Part shown: piece after piece, positions 1 to 7,412 of the stretch | Numbering within the stretch: the stretch's first letter is position 1 | Layout: each line of letters starts with the position of its first letter | NCBI GenBank assembly: GCA_944415425.1 | Contig: CALYBP010000014.1 | Coordinates: forward strand, 1-39,614 | Origin: an uncultured Ruminococcus sp. | Lineage (GTDB): Bacteria > Bacillota > Clostridia > Oscillospirales > Acutalibacteraceae | Direction: 5' to 3' | Length of the DNA stretch: 39,614 nt | Notes under the pieces: model-generated | The model's input: only the letters and a program-made list of their open reading frames with translations | Told to the model about the DNA's origin: nothing | Database searches by the model: none | Program-made: the position numbers and the translations under genes

Positions 1-504
1 AGTCTGGATTTCTTTTAAATTTTCGGAAAGTGTAAGATTTTGGAGCTTTGAGCAGCCTATAAACGCGCTGTCTTCAATAATTTCTACTCCGTTTCCCATA
101 TTAACGGTTTCAAGATTTTCACAAAACGCAAATGAGCCATACCCTATTTTTGTTATCGAATCCGGGATATTCACTTCTATCAGATTATCACTTAACTTAT
201 AACAATCACCGGCAATTTCTGTCACCTCAAGACCCTTGTATTCACCGGGAATATTGTAAACTGCCGCGCCTTCTCCCTCATAGACGGAGGCAACATACGA
301 CTTTTCATCATCGGCAAGGTACAACGAAAAATCATCATCACTCGATACCTTCAGACCTTGACTCTGCACTTCGCCTGTCTGTGATGAATTGTTTTCCGAT
401 GATTGAGGGGTTTGTGTGCTTTCGGAACATCCTGCAAGCGCACTCATTGCAACAGTTACGGCTAAAAGTGCCGCTGCACATTTTTTTATGTTTGTTTTTT
501 TCAT
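1..504 (-). CDS. BspA-type leucine-rich-repeat surface lipoprotein, 5' part only
   Basis: Start of a gene read on the minus strand and cut by the left edge; 168 codons are visible. The ATG at 504 follows an AGGAGA ribosome site at about 511-516. The N-terminus has a lysine-rich start, a hydrophobic core and the lipobox LAGC, so it should be processed by signal peptidase II and anchored to the outer face of the membrane. A Ser/Gln/Thr-rich linker follows. From about residue 90 the sequence shows repeats of the LRR_5/BspA type (for example NIPDSITKIGYGSFAFCENL and the next unit DSAFIGCSKLQNLTL). Such proteins are often adhesins or host-interacting proteins, but the actual ligand is unknown. The gene lies downstream of the pilin operon and has its own promoter and an intervening terminator, so it is probably a separate transcription unit. 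The full length and C-terminus cannot be judged. Confidence 0.8.
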   Translation of the reverse strand, partial: MKKTNIKKCAAALLAVTVAMSALAGCSESTQTPQSSENNSSQTGEVQSQGLKVSSDDDFSLYLADDEKSYVASVYEGEGAAVYNIPGEYKGLEVTEIAGDCYKLSDNLIEVNIPDSITKIGYGSFAFCENLETVNMGNGVEIIEDSAFIGCSKLQNLTLSENLKEIQT

Positions 505-545
505 AATATGTCTCCTTATTATTCATTATCTTATCTTCGCCTAAT

Positions 546-574
546 ATTTTACCATTTATATGCTAAGACTTCAA
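546..574 (-). promoter_or_regulatory. Sigma-A-type promoter for the LRR lipoprotein gene
   Basis: On the minus strand, -35 TTGAAG (569-574) and -10 TAAAAT (546-551) are separated by 17 bases. The predicted start near 539 gives a leader of about 35 nt before the ATG at 504. Called by eye from consensus and spacing. Confidence 0.5.
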
Positions 575-775
575 CAAATATCTGTTATAATAAAAATTTA
601 AAAATGACTGTTCCTGACATTATACATATGTTGTTCAATTTTAAAAAAACAGGAGTCAGTAAACCTCGACTGCCGGTCAAATCGTTAACAAAGTTGAGCG
701 TCTTGACACACACTCGGGCGTAAAGGCGGAAATTATCAAACCTATTTTCCCTTTCGTTTTCGGTCCGCTCACTAT
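575..775. other. Non-coding stretch between the LRR lipoprotein promoter and the pilin terminator
   Basis: Nothing convincing is seen here. A plus-strand open frame at 508-723 has no ribosome site and no recognisable product, so it is not called. Together with the promoter and terminator on either side this accounts for the roughly 360-base gap between the lipoprotein and pilin genes. Confidence 0.4.
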
Positions 776-804
776 AAAAAACTGCGGGCGTTTACACGCC
801 CGCA
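774..804 (-). terminator. Intrinsic terminator of the pilus operon
   Basis: A perfect 9-bp stem (TGCGGGCGT at 783-791 with ACGCCCGCA at 796-804) has a 4-base loop. On the minus strand it is followed closely by a T-run (776-781). It sits about 60 bases past the pilin stop codon. Confidence 0.85.
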
Positions 805-863
805 TTAAATTACATATATTGTTTGCAAATAGATATTAAAGGTATTTGAGTGATTTTTATTTA

Positions 864-2330
864 CTACTTTGCGGACTTCTTCTTTTTAGCAATTACAAAA
901 AGCACACCTGCAAAGGCAACTAAAGCCGCACCGCCGACTGTAAACATTGCTGTTCCCATTCCGCCTGTCTGCGGTACTGTGGGGCAATAGTTGGGAACCG
1001 GTGAATTATTAACAAGTGTATATCCCTTTGACTTGTCAATATTTACGGTAAATACTGTATCGTTTATTGTGTAACCCGAAGGAGCTGATGTTTCCTTTAC
1101 ATAGTAAGTTGAATCCGCATCAAACGCAAATGCTTTCGTGCTTCCCTCAAGGACAAAGTCAGCCTTTCCGTCTGTACCTGTTGTGGCAACTACTTTCTTT
1201 CCGTTAACGACAAGCTCGTTTTTGGCGGAAGAATCTGTGTATACAGTAAACACAGCGCCTGAAAGAGGAGCATTAGTGTTTCCGTCAACTTTTTCAACCT
1301 TTACGCCGTATGTGTATACATTTACGGTATTACCCGGTTCATAGTTCATTCCCGAGCTGTTGCCGTAATAAAGACCGTCGCTGTTGGGCATTGCGTTGGC
1401 AAACTTTGAAGCTGCTTCTGCGTTAAGATCGGCTGTGTATGTAACTTTCACAGTTTTTGCACTGTAAAACGCTGATCCGTTTAATACGGAATCAGTTAAA
1501 ACAACCGCAAAAGTTGCAGTTTTGTCTGAAGCACCGTCATTGTAGCTGTAATTTTTTACAACGGTATAGTCGGTTCCGAGATTAAGTGTTGCAGTATCAA
1601 GCTTAACCACAATTGAAGTTTCATTAAGGGTAAGCGCGCTGTCCATTGTATCAACTATTGAATAAGCGGTGAGTTTATTTTCAACAGAGCCTGCTGTTGA
1701 AGCTGTCAGTGTGTATGTAACAGTCGTGTCATTATCACCTACGTTAACCTTGTCGGCAGTCTTTGTTACCTCTACGGGGCTTGTTGACACCTTTGACGCA
1801 AGGTTAACCGATGACTGATCTGTTGTTGAAACCCATGCTCCGTTTGAATAATAAGGAAGCGATACCAAAGAGTTTGTTACCTTTGTTACCTTGGCAGGCT
1901 TCTTTGTGCAGTAAATATAGTAAATACCGGCATCGGACAAAGAAACAGTCTTGTTTGTTTCACTGCTGCTGAATGAAATAGTGGCTGCGGCAGTTCCGAA
2001 TTTTTCGGGGGTCTGAGAATAAATTGAATCGCAGGCATCTATAATTGTCTTTGACTTATCGGACGACTCTGCGGCATTAACAGGGATACTGTTCGACTTT
2101 AAAGACTCAATGAGAGTATACTCACCGGTTGTTTTGTTGAGATCGGCTATTTTAAAGAAGCTGAACTCATAATCGCCGATTTTATCCTCCTCGCTCTGAG
2201 TGTTGGGTGCGCAGACATATGTAGCTGTGTACGGGCCGTCGGGAGCCGCTGCGCTTACAGTGAACGGAATCATCATTGCGATGATCATTACGGCAAGAAC
2301 AGCCGCAAAAATTTTTCTTGTTGTTTTCAT
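864..2330 (-). CDS. Major pilin (shaft) protein with sortase sorting signal
   Basis: A 488-residue secreted backbone pilin. A signal peptide covers residues 1-28. Residues 29-180 resemble the N-terminal D1 domain of Gram-positive pilins, ending with the segment where the sortase-joined lysine normally lies; K180 in VNLASKV is the best candidate, although the classic YPKN form is absent. Residues 185-335 look like an isopeptide-forming D2 domain (KTADKVNVGD, then VTYTL). Residues 340-440 form a CnaB-like D3 domain with lysine in VKVEKVDG and a clear E-box, YYVKETSAPSGY (409-420). The C-terminus has the sorting signal VPQTG (452-456), a membrane segment and a lysine-rich tail. The ATG has a good AAGGAG site. 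It lies 71 bases after the tip gene, in the usual tip-then-shaft order, and a terminator follows. Function as pilus shaft is inferred from architecture; the polymer lysine assignment is tentative. Confidence 0.88.
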   Translation of the reverse strand: MKTTRKIFAAVLAVMIIAMMIPFTVSAAAPDGPYTATYVCAPNTQSEEDKIGDYEFSFFKIADLNKTTGEYTLIESLKSNSIPVNAAESSDKSKTIIDACDSIYSQTPEKFGTAAATISFSSSETNKTVSLSDAGIYYIYCTKKPAKVTKVTNSLVSLPYYSNGAWVSTTDQSSVNLASKVSTSPVEVTKTADKVNVGDNDTTVTYTLTASTAGSVENKLTAYSIVDTMDSALTLNETSIVVKLDTATLNLGTDYTVVKNYSYNDGASDKTATFAVVLTDSVLNGSAFYSAKTVKVTYTADLNAEAASKFANAMPNSDGLYYGNSSGMNYEPGNTVNVYTYGVKVEKVDGNTNAPLSGAVFTVYTDSSAKNELVVNGKKVVATTGTDGKADFVLEGSTKAFAFDADSTYYVKETSAPSGYTINDTVFTVNIDKSKGYTLVNNSPVPNYCPTVPQTGGMGTAMFTVGGAALVAFAGVLFVIAKKKKSAK

Positions 2331-2359
2331 GTGTTTTACTCCTTAATTTTAATATGTGT

Positions 2360-2384
2360 AATTTGTCGCTTGTTAAGACAAATT
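2360..2384 (-). promoter_or_regulatory. Intergenic hairpin between tip and shaft pilin genes
   Basis: A perfect 8-bp inverted repeat (AATTTGTC / GACAAATT) with a 9-base loop sits in the 71-base gap between the tip stop and the pilin start. It has no T-run after it on the minus strand, so it is not an obvious terminator. It could be an RNA-processing or stability element that lets the shaft mRNA outnumber the tip mRNA. Confidence 0.4.
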
Positions 2385-2401
2385 TTTTACCTTTGTTAGA
2401 C

Positions 2402-5400
2402 TTAGCCGCGTTTATTGCGTATATAAGCTTTTTTCCTTTTTTGCTTTATTTTTTCACTTATCAGATAACCTGAAAGCGTAAGTAATCCGAGTCCCAGAAG
2501 TCCTAAACCCTTTAACAGGTACCAACCTATTCCCGTTCCGCTTGTTTTCGGAGAAACAAGCGGGAAATTGTCTACATCGTATTTCAGATGATAAACAGGC
2601 TTGCCGTCGCTTCCGGGTACAAAGCTGTATTTAATTTTATTACTTATAAAGTCATAATCTTCACTGCTTTGATCGTCATTTTCCTGTGCAAACGGTATTG
2701 TAAAATAGTGCATTTCGCTGTTTATGTTATAACCGTCCTTTGAAATTGTTTCAACAAAGCAGTACCATTGACGCTCAGATGTGTCATTATTATCCTGATT
2801 TACAAAAATATCAAGATTGCCAAATGTAGCTTTACCGTTTTGATCAACGGTTTTTGATTCAACAAGATTGCTGTCAGAGATTTCTCCGCCGTTTGAATCG
2901 GTTTTATAAAGGCTGAATTCAACGGAATCATTTATTGTATTTCCGCTTGGGTCTTTCTTTGTTATTTCAAGAGATCCCTTGTGGTAGTTGTTGAATACTA
3001 TATCTTTTGCCTGTATAGCGTTTGTCTCACCTATTGCATCTGCCTCGTTGGAATAATACTCAGCCCTCGCAGTAATAGGAGCCGTACTTCTGTCAACCGT
3101 GACAACAACATAATAATTTGACAAATCGTATTCATATGTCGCGTCATTTTGGACAGCGGTTTCCGATATTTTGTAGTAATGTTTTTCAACAGGCGACTGA
3201 AGAGTTGACGGATCTATGTAGCTATACACAAGTGCGTCAAATTCAATATTCTTACCGCTGTTCGACTTTGTCTGTATTACATTGCTGTCTTTAAGAATGT
3301 TCCCGTCAAGCTCAAGTGAAATCAGGTTAAACTCGAATGTGTTAACATCAGGCGTCACCCCGTCAAGAAGCTTTGTCGCTTTTAACACGACAGACACAGA
3401 CGACTTGTCGATTTTTGTATTTGTAAAAGTTATACTCTCTGCATTTGACCCCGAGTTGATTGTACCTGTAATTATACGGTTTGACGGTTGTGTTGTATAG
3501 TCGTTATCGGGCGACTCGGTTACTCTGTACTTTACTCCCGCCGGAATACTCTTAAACTCAGCCGTTTGTCCGCCTTTGAGCGTGAATTTTCCGTTTGCCG
3601 CAGTATAACTTGACCCGTTTATACTGTAAACAAGAGGATAACTTACATAGTTATCTGAACCGTCAAGCGACAGTTCTATCGTAAATTCAAAAGCAACATC
3701 ATTAATTGCTGTTCCGTCGTTTTGTAAAGCCACCTTTGAAACATTCAAATCGTTGACCGCAGGCGTATTTACAAAATCCACCCTGTAATTAGCGGCGTGA
3801 TTCTCGTTAACCTCGTTTTTGAACAAGAAGTTTGCGCTTGTTCCCGAGGCGTTGCTAATCTTTACTGTATCATTTTGAACATCTGTTACGGTATATTTTG
3901 ATGTATATGTAAATATGCCATCCGATGTATCCTCAGATACTGTAAGGTAGTCACCGGAATCGGTTATGTTAGTAAACGACGCCGTATCACCGTCTTTCAT
4001 AATGTATGATCCTGAAGCGTCGGATGTGCTCAACGTTTCGTCAGAGTTTTTGTCCGTATGTGTATATTCCTTACCCGAAAGAGGGGTATTGCCGTTATTT
4101 AACTCGCCGTTTGAAATGTTTGTAAACTTGAAATTGTCCGTTTGCGCCACCTCTGAGCGTATACCCTCGTTCACATTTGCCGTATCCACGGTTTTTGCAG
4201 CAGAAAGATAATTATCAACGGGACTAAACGAAAATTCAATTCTGAGGTTGGATTCAATCAGACCTCGTTCCATATAAAACATTTTTAGCGTATGAACTGT
4301 ATTTCCCGTGCTGCCCGCCATAACATCCGAAAGAGAATATTCATTGGTAGCACTTGTTACGGAATTTGTATTGATACCCGTGGAATAGTTTGTCGTGTTG
4401 TCCTTGAAATTGAGTGTACACGATGCATCCTTATGGTCGCCACCGAGATCAACAACAAGCTTATCGTCAATAAATATCCACATATCGTCATCACCTGTGA
4501 ATGTAAACTCAACAGGATCATTTGTTCCCTCAACGCATCCGTCGGCAGGAACCGTAAAATCGACCGTAAGAGCCATACCAAATCCGTAATTAAGGTCGTT
4601 TCTTACATCTCCTCCGGTGTGTGAACCCGTATTATTATTAAACGGGAAAAAACCATAACCGCTGCTTCCAGAGTTAAACCACTGCTTTCCGTCAAGAACG
4701 GACGTTGACGCATTTGATCCTCCGTAAACCATTGTAAGTGAATTGCTTGTTACTCCGTTTAAATTATTTGTGCTTGAACCTCTGTTAGCATTTGACAGAT
4801 AAATGCTGTTTACGGGAGAAGAGTGTGTGGACTCTATGCTTGACTGATAGCTGTACTTTTTGCTTGTGCTGTCATATACAAAAGGCAGAGATGTACTTAC
4901 CTTACGCCCGAGCATTGTGTTTGTGCCCGTATACTGCCGGCTTAAAAAGCTGTCGTTGAAAAAAGGAGCAGAAACAGTACCCGAATCATTGTTTTGCACG
5001 AGCTGAAGACTTCCGTCTGCACCGAGCTGATTTGAAACAATGCCCTGATATGAATACGCCCAGCTTGAAGGATCATTACAGCTTGCAAGCCAGGCTGTAT
5101 CGTTTATATCAACATCAGTTTCAGAATCATACCAGACTGCCTTTGAGTTATTAGGAGCCGCATTATAATTGTAAAGAGAACTTTTTTGGTTGTTATACTC
5201 ATTTTGACGGGCAGTCTCATTTTTATCGCCCGTGTTGAAGTTTCCGAAATACAAAGGATTTTTCACATTATTTGAGTTGTAATAATCACTCAAAATGCTG
5301 TTGTATTTAGAGAAAGGATACCAAGTTGCGCTGTTACCCGCAGTCATTACATTGCCCCAAACTCCGCTCTCAAGCTCTCTGTCATCCAGATAGTCATAAA

Positions 5401-5878
5401 GGGAACACGAAGCTTGATAGCTTGCAGCGCTGAAAGATGAATCCGTATCGGCTGTATACTCAAAATTATCTGTTGTATATTCTTCTGCCGAGGTATATTC
5501 GGACCATGCTCCGTTTCTATAAATCATACCGCTTTTTGACGGCAAATCGAGATCTCCTGTTTTTTGTCCGTCGTTTCCGGCGTTGAATATTATTTTGTCA
5601 GCACCGGTTGAAACAGAAATTTTATATATTTTTCCGCTTACCGAAAACATCTGCTGTCCCGGAAAATCCCCCGAATATTTCGTACCGTCAACAGAGGACC
5701 AAGAGTATGCCATTACGGTACTCCAATTTTGAGAATTTTCAAAGTAAACTTCAATGCTGCTGTCGGCGCTCACCGAAAAACCGCTTACGACGCCAACGGA
5801 AAAGATAATGATAAACGCAAGCAGTACGGACAAACTTTTTTGCACTGCCTTTACTCCGTTTCTGAAAAGCCTGCACAT
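2402..5878 (-). CDS. Pilus tip adhesin with CBM26-like starch-binding module and fibro-slime domain
   Basis: A 1,158-residue surface protein from the ATG at 5878. A TTG at 5887 is also possible, but it lies only 3 bases after GGAGG; the ATG lies 12 bases after it. A signal peptide covers residues 1-38. Residues 41-128 match the style of starch-binding module 26: EVYFENSQNW, W60, FPGQQM, VSGKIYKI, IIFNAGNDGQKTGDL. Residues 425-553 form a fibro-slime/PA14-like lectin domain with GDDDMWIFIDDKLVVDLGGD. After that come isopeptide pilin domains: one at about 710-825, a Spy0128/FctA-like one at 826-965, and a CnaB at 967-1065. The C-terminus has a membrane segment, a KIKQKRKK tail, and the odd sorting sequence SPKTS (1109-1113) where LPxTG is expected. 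It is first in the operon before the shaft pilin. Starch binding is inferred from the domain only. Confidence 0.85.
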   Translation of the reverse strand: MCRLFRNGVKAVQKSLSVLLAFIIIFSVGVVSGFSVSADSSIEVYFENSQNWSTVMAYSWSSVDGTKYSGDFPGQQMFSVSGKIYKISVSTGADKIIFNAGNDGQKTGDLDLPSKSGMIYRNGAWSEYTSAEEYTTDNFEYTADTDSSFSAASYQASCSLYDYLDDRELESGVWGNVMTAGNSATWYPFSKYNSILSDYYNSNNVKNPLYFGNFNTGDKNETARQNEYNNQKSSLYNYNAAPNNSKAVWYDSETDVDINDTAWLASCNDPSSWAYSYQGIVSNQLGADGSLQLVQNNDSGTVSAPFFNDSFLSRQYTGTNTMLGRKVSTSLPFVYDSTSKKYSYQSSIESTHSSPVNSIYLSNANRGSSTNNLNGVTSNSLTMVYGGSNASTSVLDGKQWFNSGSSGYGFFPFNNNTGSHTGGDVRNDLNYGFGMALTVDFTVPADGCVEGTNDPVEFTFTGDDDMWIFIDDKLVVDLGGDHKDASCTLNFKDNTTNYSTGINTNSVTSATNEYSLSDVMAGSTGNTVHTLKMFYMERGLIESNLRIEFSFSPVDNYLSAAKTVDTANVNEGIRSEVAQTDNFKFTNISNGELNNGNTPLSGKEYTHTDKNSDETLSTSDASGSYIMKDGDTASFTNITDSGDYLTVSEDTSDGIFTYTSKYTVTDVQNDTVKISNASGTSANFLFKNEVNENHAANYRVDFVNTPAVNDLNVSKVALQNDGTAINDVAFEFTIELSLDGSDNYVSYPLVYSINGSSYTAANGKFTLKGGQTAEFKSIPAGVKYRVTESPDNDYTTQPSNRIITGTINSGSNAESITFTNTKIDKSSVSVVLKATKLLDGVTPDVNTFEFNLISLELDGNILKDSNVIQTKSNSGKNIEFDALVYSYIDPSTLQSPVEKHYYKISETAVQNDATYEYDLSNYYVVVTVDRSTAPITARAEYYSNEADAIGETNAIQAKDIVFNNYHKGSLEITKKDPSGNTINDSVEFSLYKTDSNGGEISDSNLVESKTVDQNGKATFGNLDIFVNQDNNDTSERQWYCFVETISKDGYNINSEMHYFTIPFAQENDDQSSEDYDFISNKIKYSFVPGSDGKPVYHLKYDVDNFPLVSPKTSGTGIGWYLLKGLGLLGLGLLTLSGYLISEKIKQKRKKAYIRNKRG

Positions 5879-6405
5879 TCGGCTCAATTTCCTCCTTTTT
5901 AATAAAATTTAATTTATTATTCATTTATAATTACATACCGTTGTAAAAACCACAGCATAATATAAATGTAAATAAATGGATTTAATTTTGTGATATATTA
6001 TATATTATTTTGCTGATTTTTTAAATTCGCAATATTACCAAATAACTATGTTGTTTTTTTATATTTTTATGTACTTTATTATTTTTGAAGAAGCAATATA
6101 TTAATTTATTTAACACAATATATTTCATATTTAAAAATTATTAACTATTATATATCAATAATTTATAAATTCAAAAAACGATTGCTTTCTTTGAAGAGCT
6201 TATTTAATAAAGCAAAATTTTAAATCAAATATAAATACCTTATTAAATTTCATTGTATTATATTGTTTTATTAAAATAATACGGTTTACTGATTTTATTA
6301 ATTAGCCCGTATGTTATGCGGTTGTTAAAAAATCTATTTTACTTTTTGGAATGAAATATTTGCAAGTTTTATTTTATGGCAAAGATTATAATTAAACTTA
6401 AATCG

Positions 6406-6465
6406 TTATTGATTCGTTTTTATATATTGCTGTACAGAAATATAAATCAATTTAATGTTCCACAT
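6406..6465 (-). CDS. Possible 19-residue leader peptide
   Basis: A minus-strand ATG at 6465 is preceded by AAGGAGG, 3 bases upstream, and opens a 19-codon frame ending in TAA (peptide MWNIKLIYISVQQYIKTNQ). The ribosome site is one of the strongest in this AT-rich region, which is why it is listed. No family is recognised. It may be a regulatory leader peptide for the tip-pilin operon about 530 bases downstream, or chance in AT-rich DNA. Confidence 0.22.
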   Translation of the reverse strand: MWNIKLIYISVQQYIKTNQ

Positions 6466-6498
6466 TATCCTCCTTATTAAATCTAACATAACTAAAAT

Positions 6499-6526
6499 TT
6501 GACAAAATTCTGTATAAAGATATACT
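6499..6526 (+). promoter_or_regulatory. Promoter-like sequence on the plus strand facing the sortase 3' end
   Basis: TTGACA (6499-6504) and TATACT (6521-6526) are separated by 16 bases on the plus strand. A start near 6533 would run straight into the hairpin at 6552-6583, which has T-runs on both strands, giving a roughly 50-nt RNA; read-through would be antisense to the sortase genes. It may be a chance match in AT-rich DNA. Confidence 0.3.
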
Positions 6527-6551
6527 TTGCATATATTTATACTGTTGAAAC

Positions 6552-6583
6552 AAAAAAAGAAGGCACCTCTATGCCTTCTTTTT
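6552..6583 (-). terminator. Intrinsic terminator after the sortase genes (bidirectional-looking)
   Basis: A GAAGGCA/TGCCTTC stem (6559-6565 with 6572-6578) is extended by A:T pairs and has a 6-base loop. It starts 4 bases after the stop codon of the second sortase. T-runs flank it on both strands, so it could terminate either direction. Confidence 0.85.
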
Positions 6584-6586
6584 GTT

Positions 6587-7387
6587 TTATTCGACTCGCT
6601 CGCAAATAACATAGTATCTGTCAAAGCTGCCTGAGTTTTCGTCGCTTGAAATGCATGTGATAAGCGTCAACAAATCCATACCATCTTTAATAAAAACATC
6701 CTGGGATTCGTCAGTTTTACATATTTTTGTGTCAACAACTCGGTATTTAAGTAACTCCCAATAATTTCTGAAAAATACATCGTCACCGGTTTCTAAATTT
6801 CTGAGGTTATCAAAAAATATTCTTCCTATATAGCCCGTGTGTCCCGCAATGACTGCATTTGTGTTTGTTCCGCCGACAGGCAGCGATGTATATGTCATAT
6901 GAGCGGCTCCGTAACTCATATTTAAGTTGCTTGCCCCCAAATACACGGGTAGTTTCATATCAATTTCAGGAGCGTAAACATATCCGTAAATCCCATTTAT
7001 GATTCCATAATCTCTTAAATCAAGAGACGGTTCCTCATAATAGTATTCGTTTATAAGATGTGATGTTTGATTGTTTATTATACTTTCATTGTATTTAACG
7101 CTATCCCTGTACAGCCGTTCAAGATCAGCCTTAAACAACGCGGGGCTGTCTGACTGCCGGTGTCCGTCTTCATCAATGACATATCCGTCGGAATCTATGA
7201 TTCCTTTTTTTAAAGCCTCATCGTATGTTATGTTATCAATAATATTTTGAGTCTGTTTCTCAAATTTGTCTGTTTCCGACTGAGCAATATTTTTTCCTAT
7301 CAAATTGGATATTACGGGAAACATCAGCAAAAATATTCCGACAGCAAGTATTACAGACGCAGCTGAAATAAGTATTTTTCTTGCCAA
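6587..7387 (-). CDS. Class C sortase (pilin polymerase-like), lidless form
   Basis: A membrane-anchored transpeptidase of 266 residues. The start taken is TTG at 7387, 10 bases after GGAGG. From there the protein aligns with the start of the neighbouring sortase (ARKILISAA against KRKLVFFAI). An ATG at 7429 lacks a ribosome site and would overlap the upstream gene. An N-terminal membrane segment (about 4-28) precedes the sortase domain. Catalytic residues are H183 (AGHTG), C245 (TLITC) and R257 (DRYYVICERV). Class C enzymes normally have a DP(F/W/Y) lid; here the matching stretch reads EEPSLDLRDYG, so the lid motif is missing. The C-terminal membrane helix seen in the neighbour is also absent. 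It probably works with the other sortase on the tip and shaft pilins, perhaps as the specialised or wall-anchoring partner; that division of labour is inference. Confidence 0.88.
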   Translation of the reverse strand: MARKILISAASVILAVGIFLLMFPVISNLIGKNIAQSETDKFEKQTQNIIDNITYDEALKKGIIDSDGYVIDEDGHRQSDSPALFKADLERLYRDSVKYNESIINNQTSHLINEYYYEEPSLDLRDYGIINGIYGYVYAPEIDMKLPVYLGASNLNMSYGAAHMTYTSLPVGGTNTNAVIAGHTGYIGRIFFDNLRNLETGDDVFFRNYWELLKYRVVDTKICKTDESQDVFIKDGMDLLTLITCISSDENSGSFDRYYVICERVE

Positions 7388-7412
7388 AATCAACCAACCT
7401 CCGATTTTATGC

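Larger units (their letters stand above)
5889..6551. other. Extremely AT-rich intergenic region upstream of the tip-pilin operon
   Basis: About 660 bases made almost entirely of A and T runs, well below the GC content of the flanking genes. It must hold the promoter of the tip gene (minus strand). TATATT/TATTAT-like -10 sequences near 5958-5970 are possible but have no good -35. It also holds a 19-codon minus-strand ORF with a strong ribosome site (6406-6465) and a plus-strand promoter-like sequence (6499-6526). No other gene is seen. Confidence 0.6.

Noticed and set aside
132..506. 124-codon plus-strand frame
   Set aside because: It is the antisense of the LRR lipoprotein, whose signal peptide, lipobox and ribosome site are clear on the other strand.
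6406..6624. 72-codon minus-strand frame overlapping the sortase 3' end
   Set aside because: It runs through the terminator and the end of the sortase gene and has no ribosome site; only its last 19 codons have one, listed separately.
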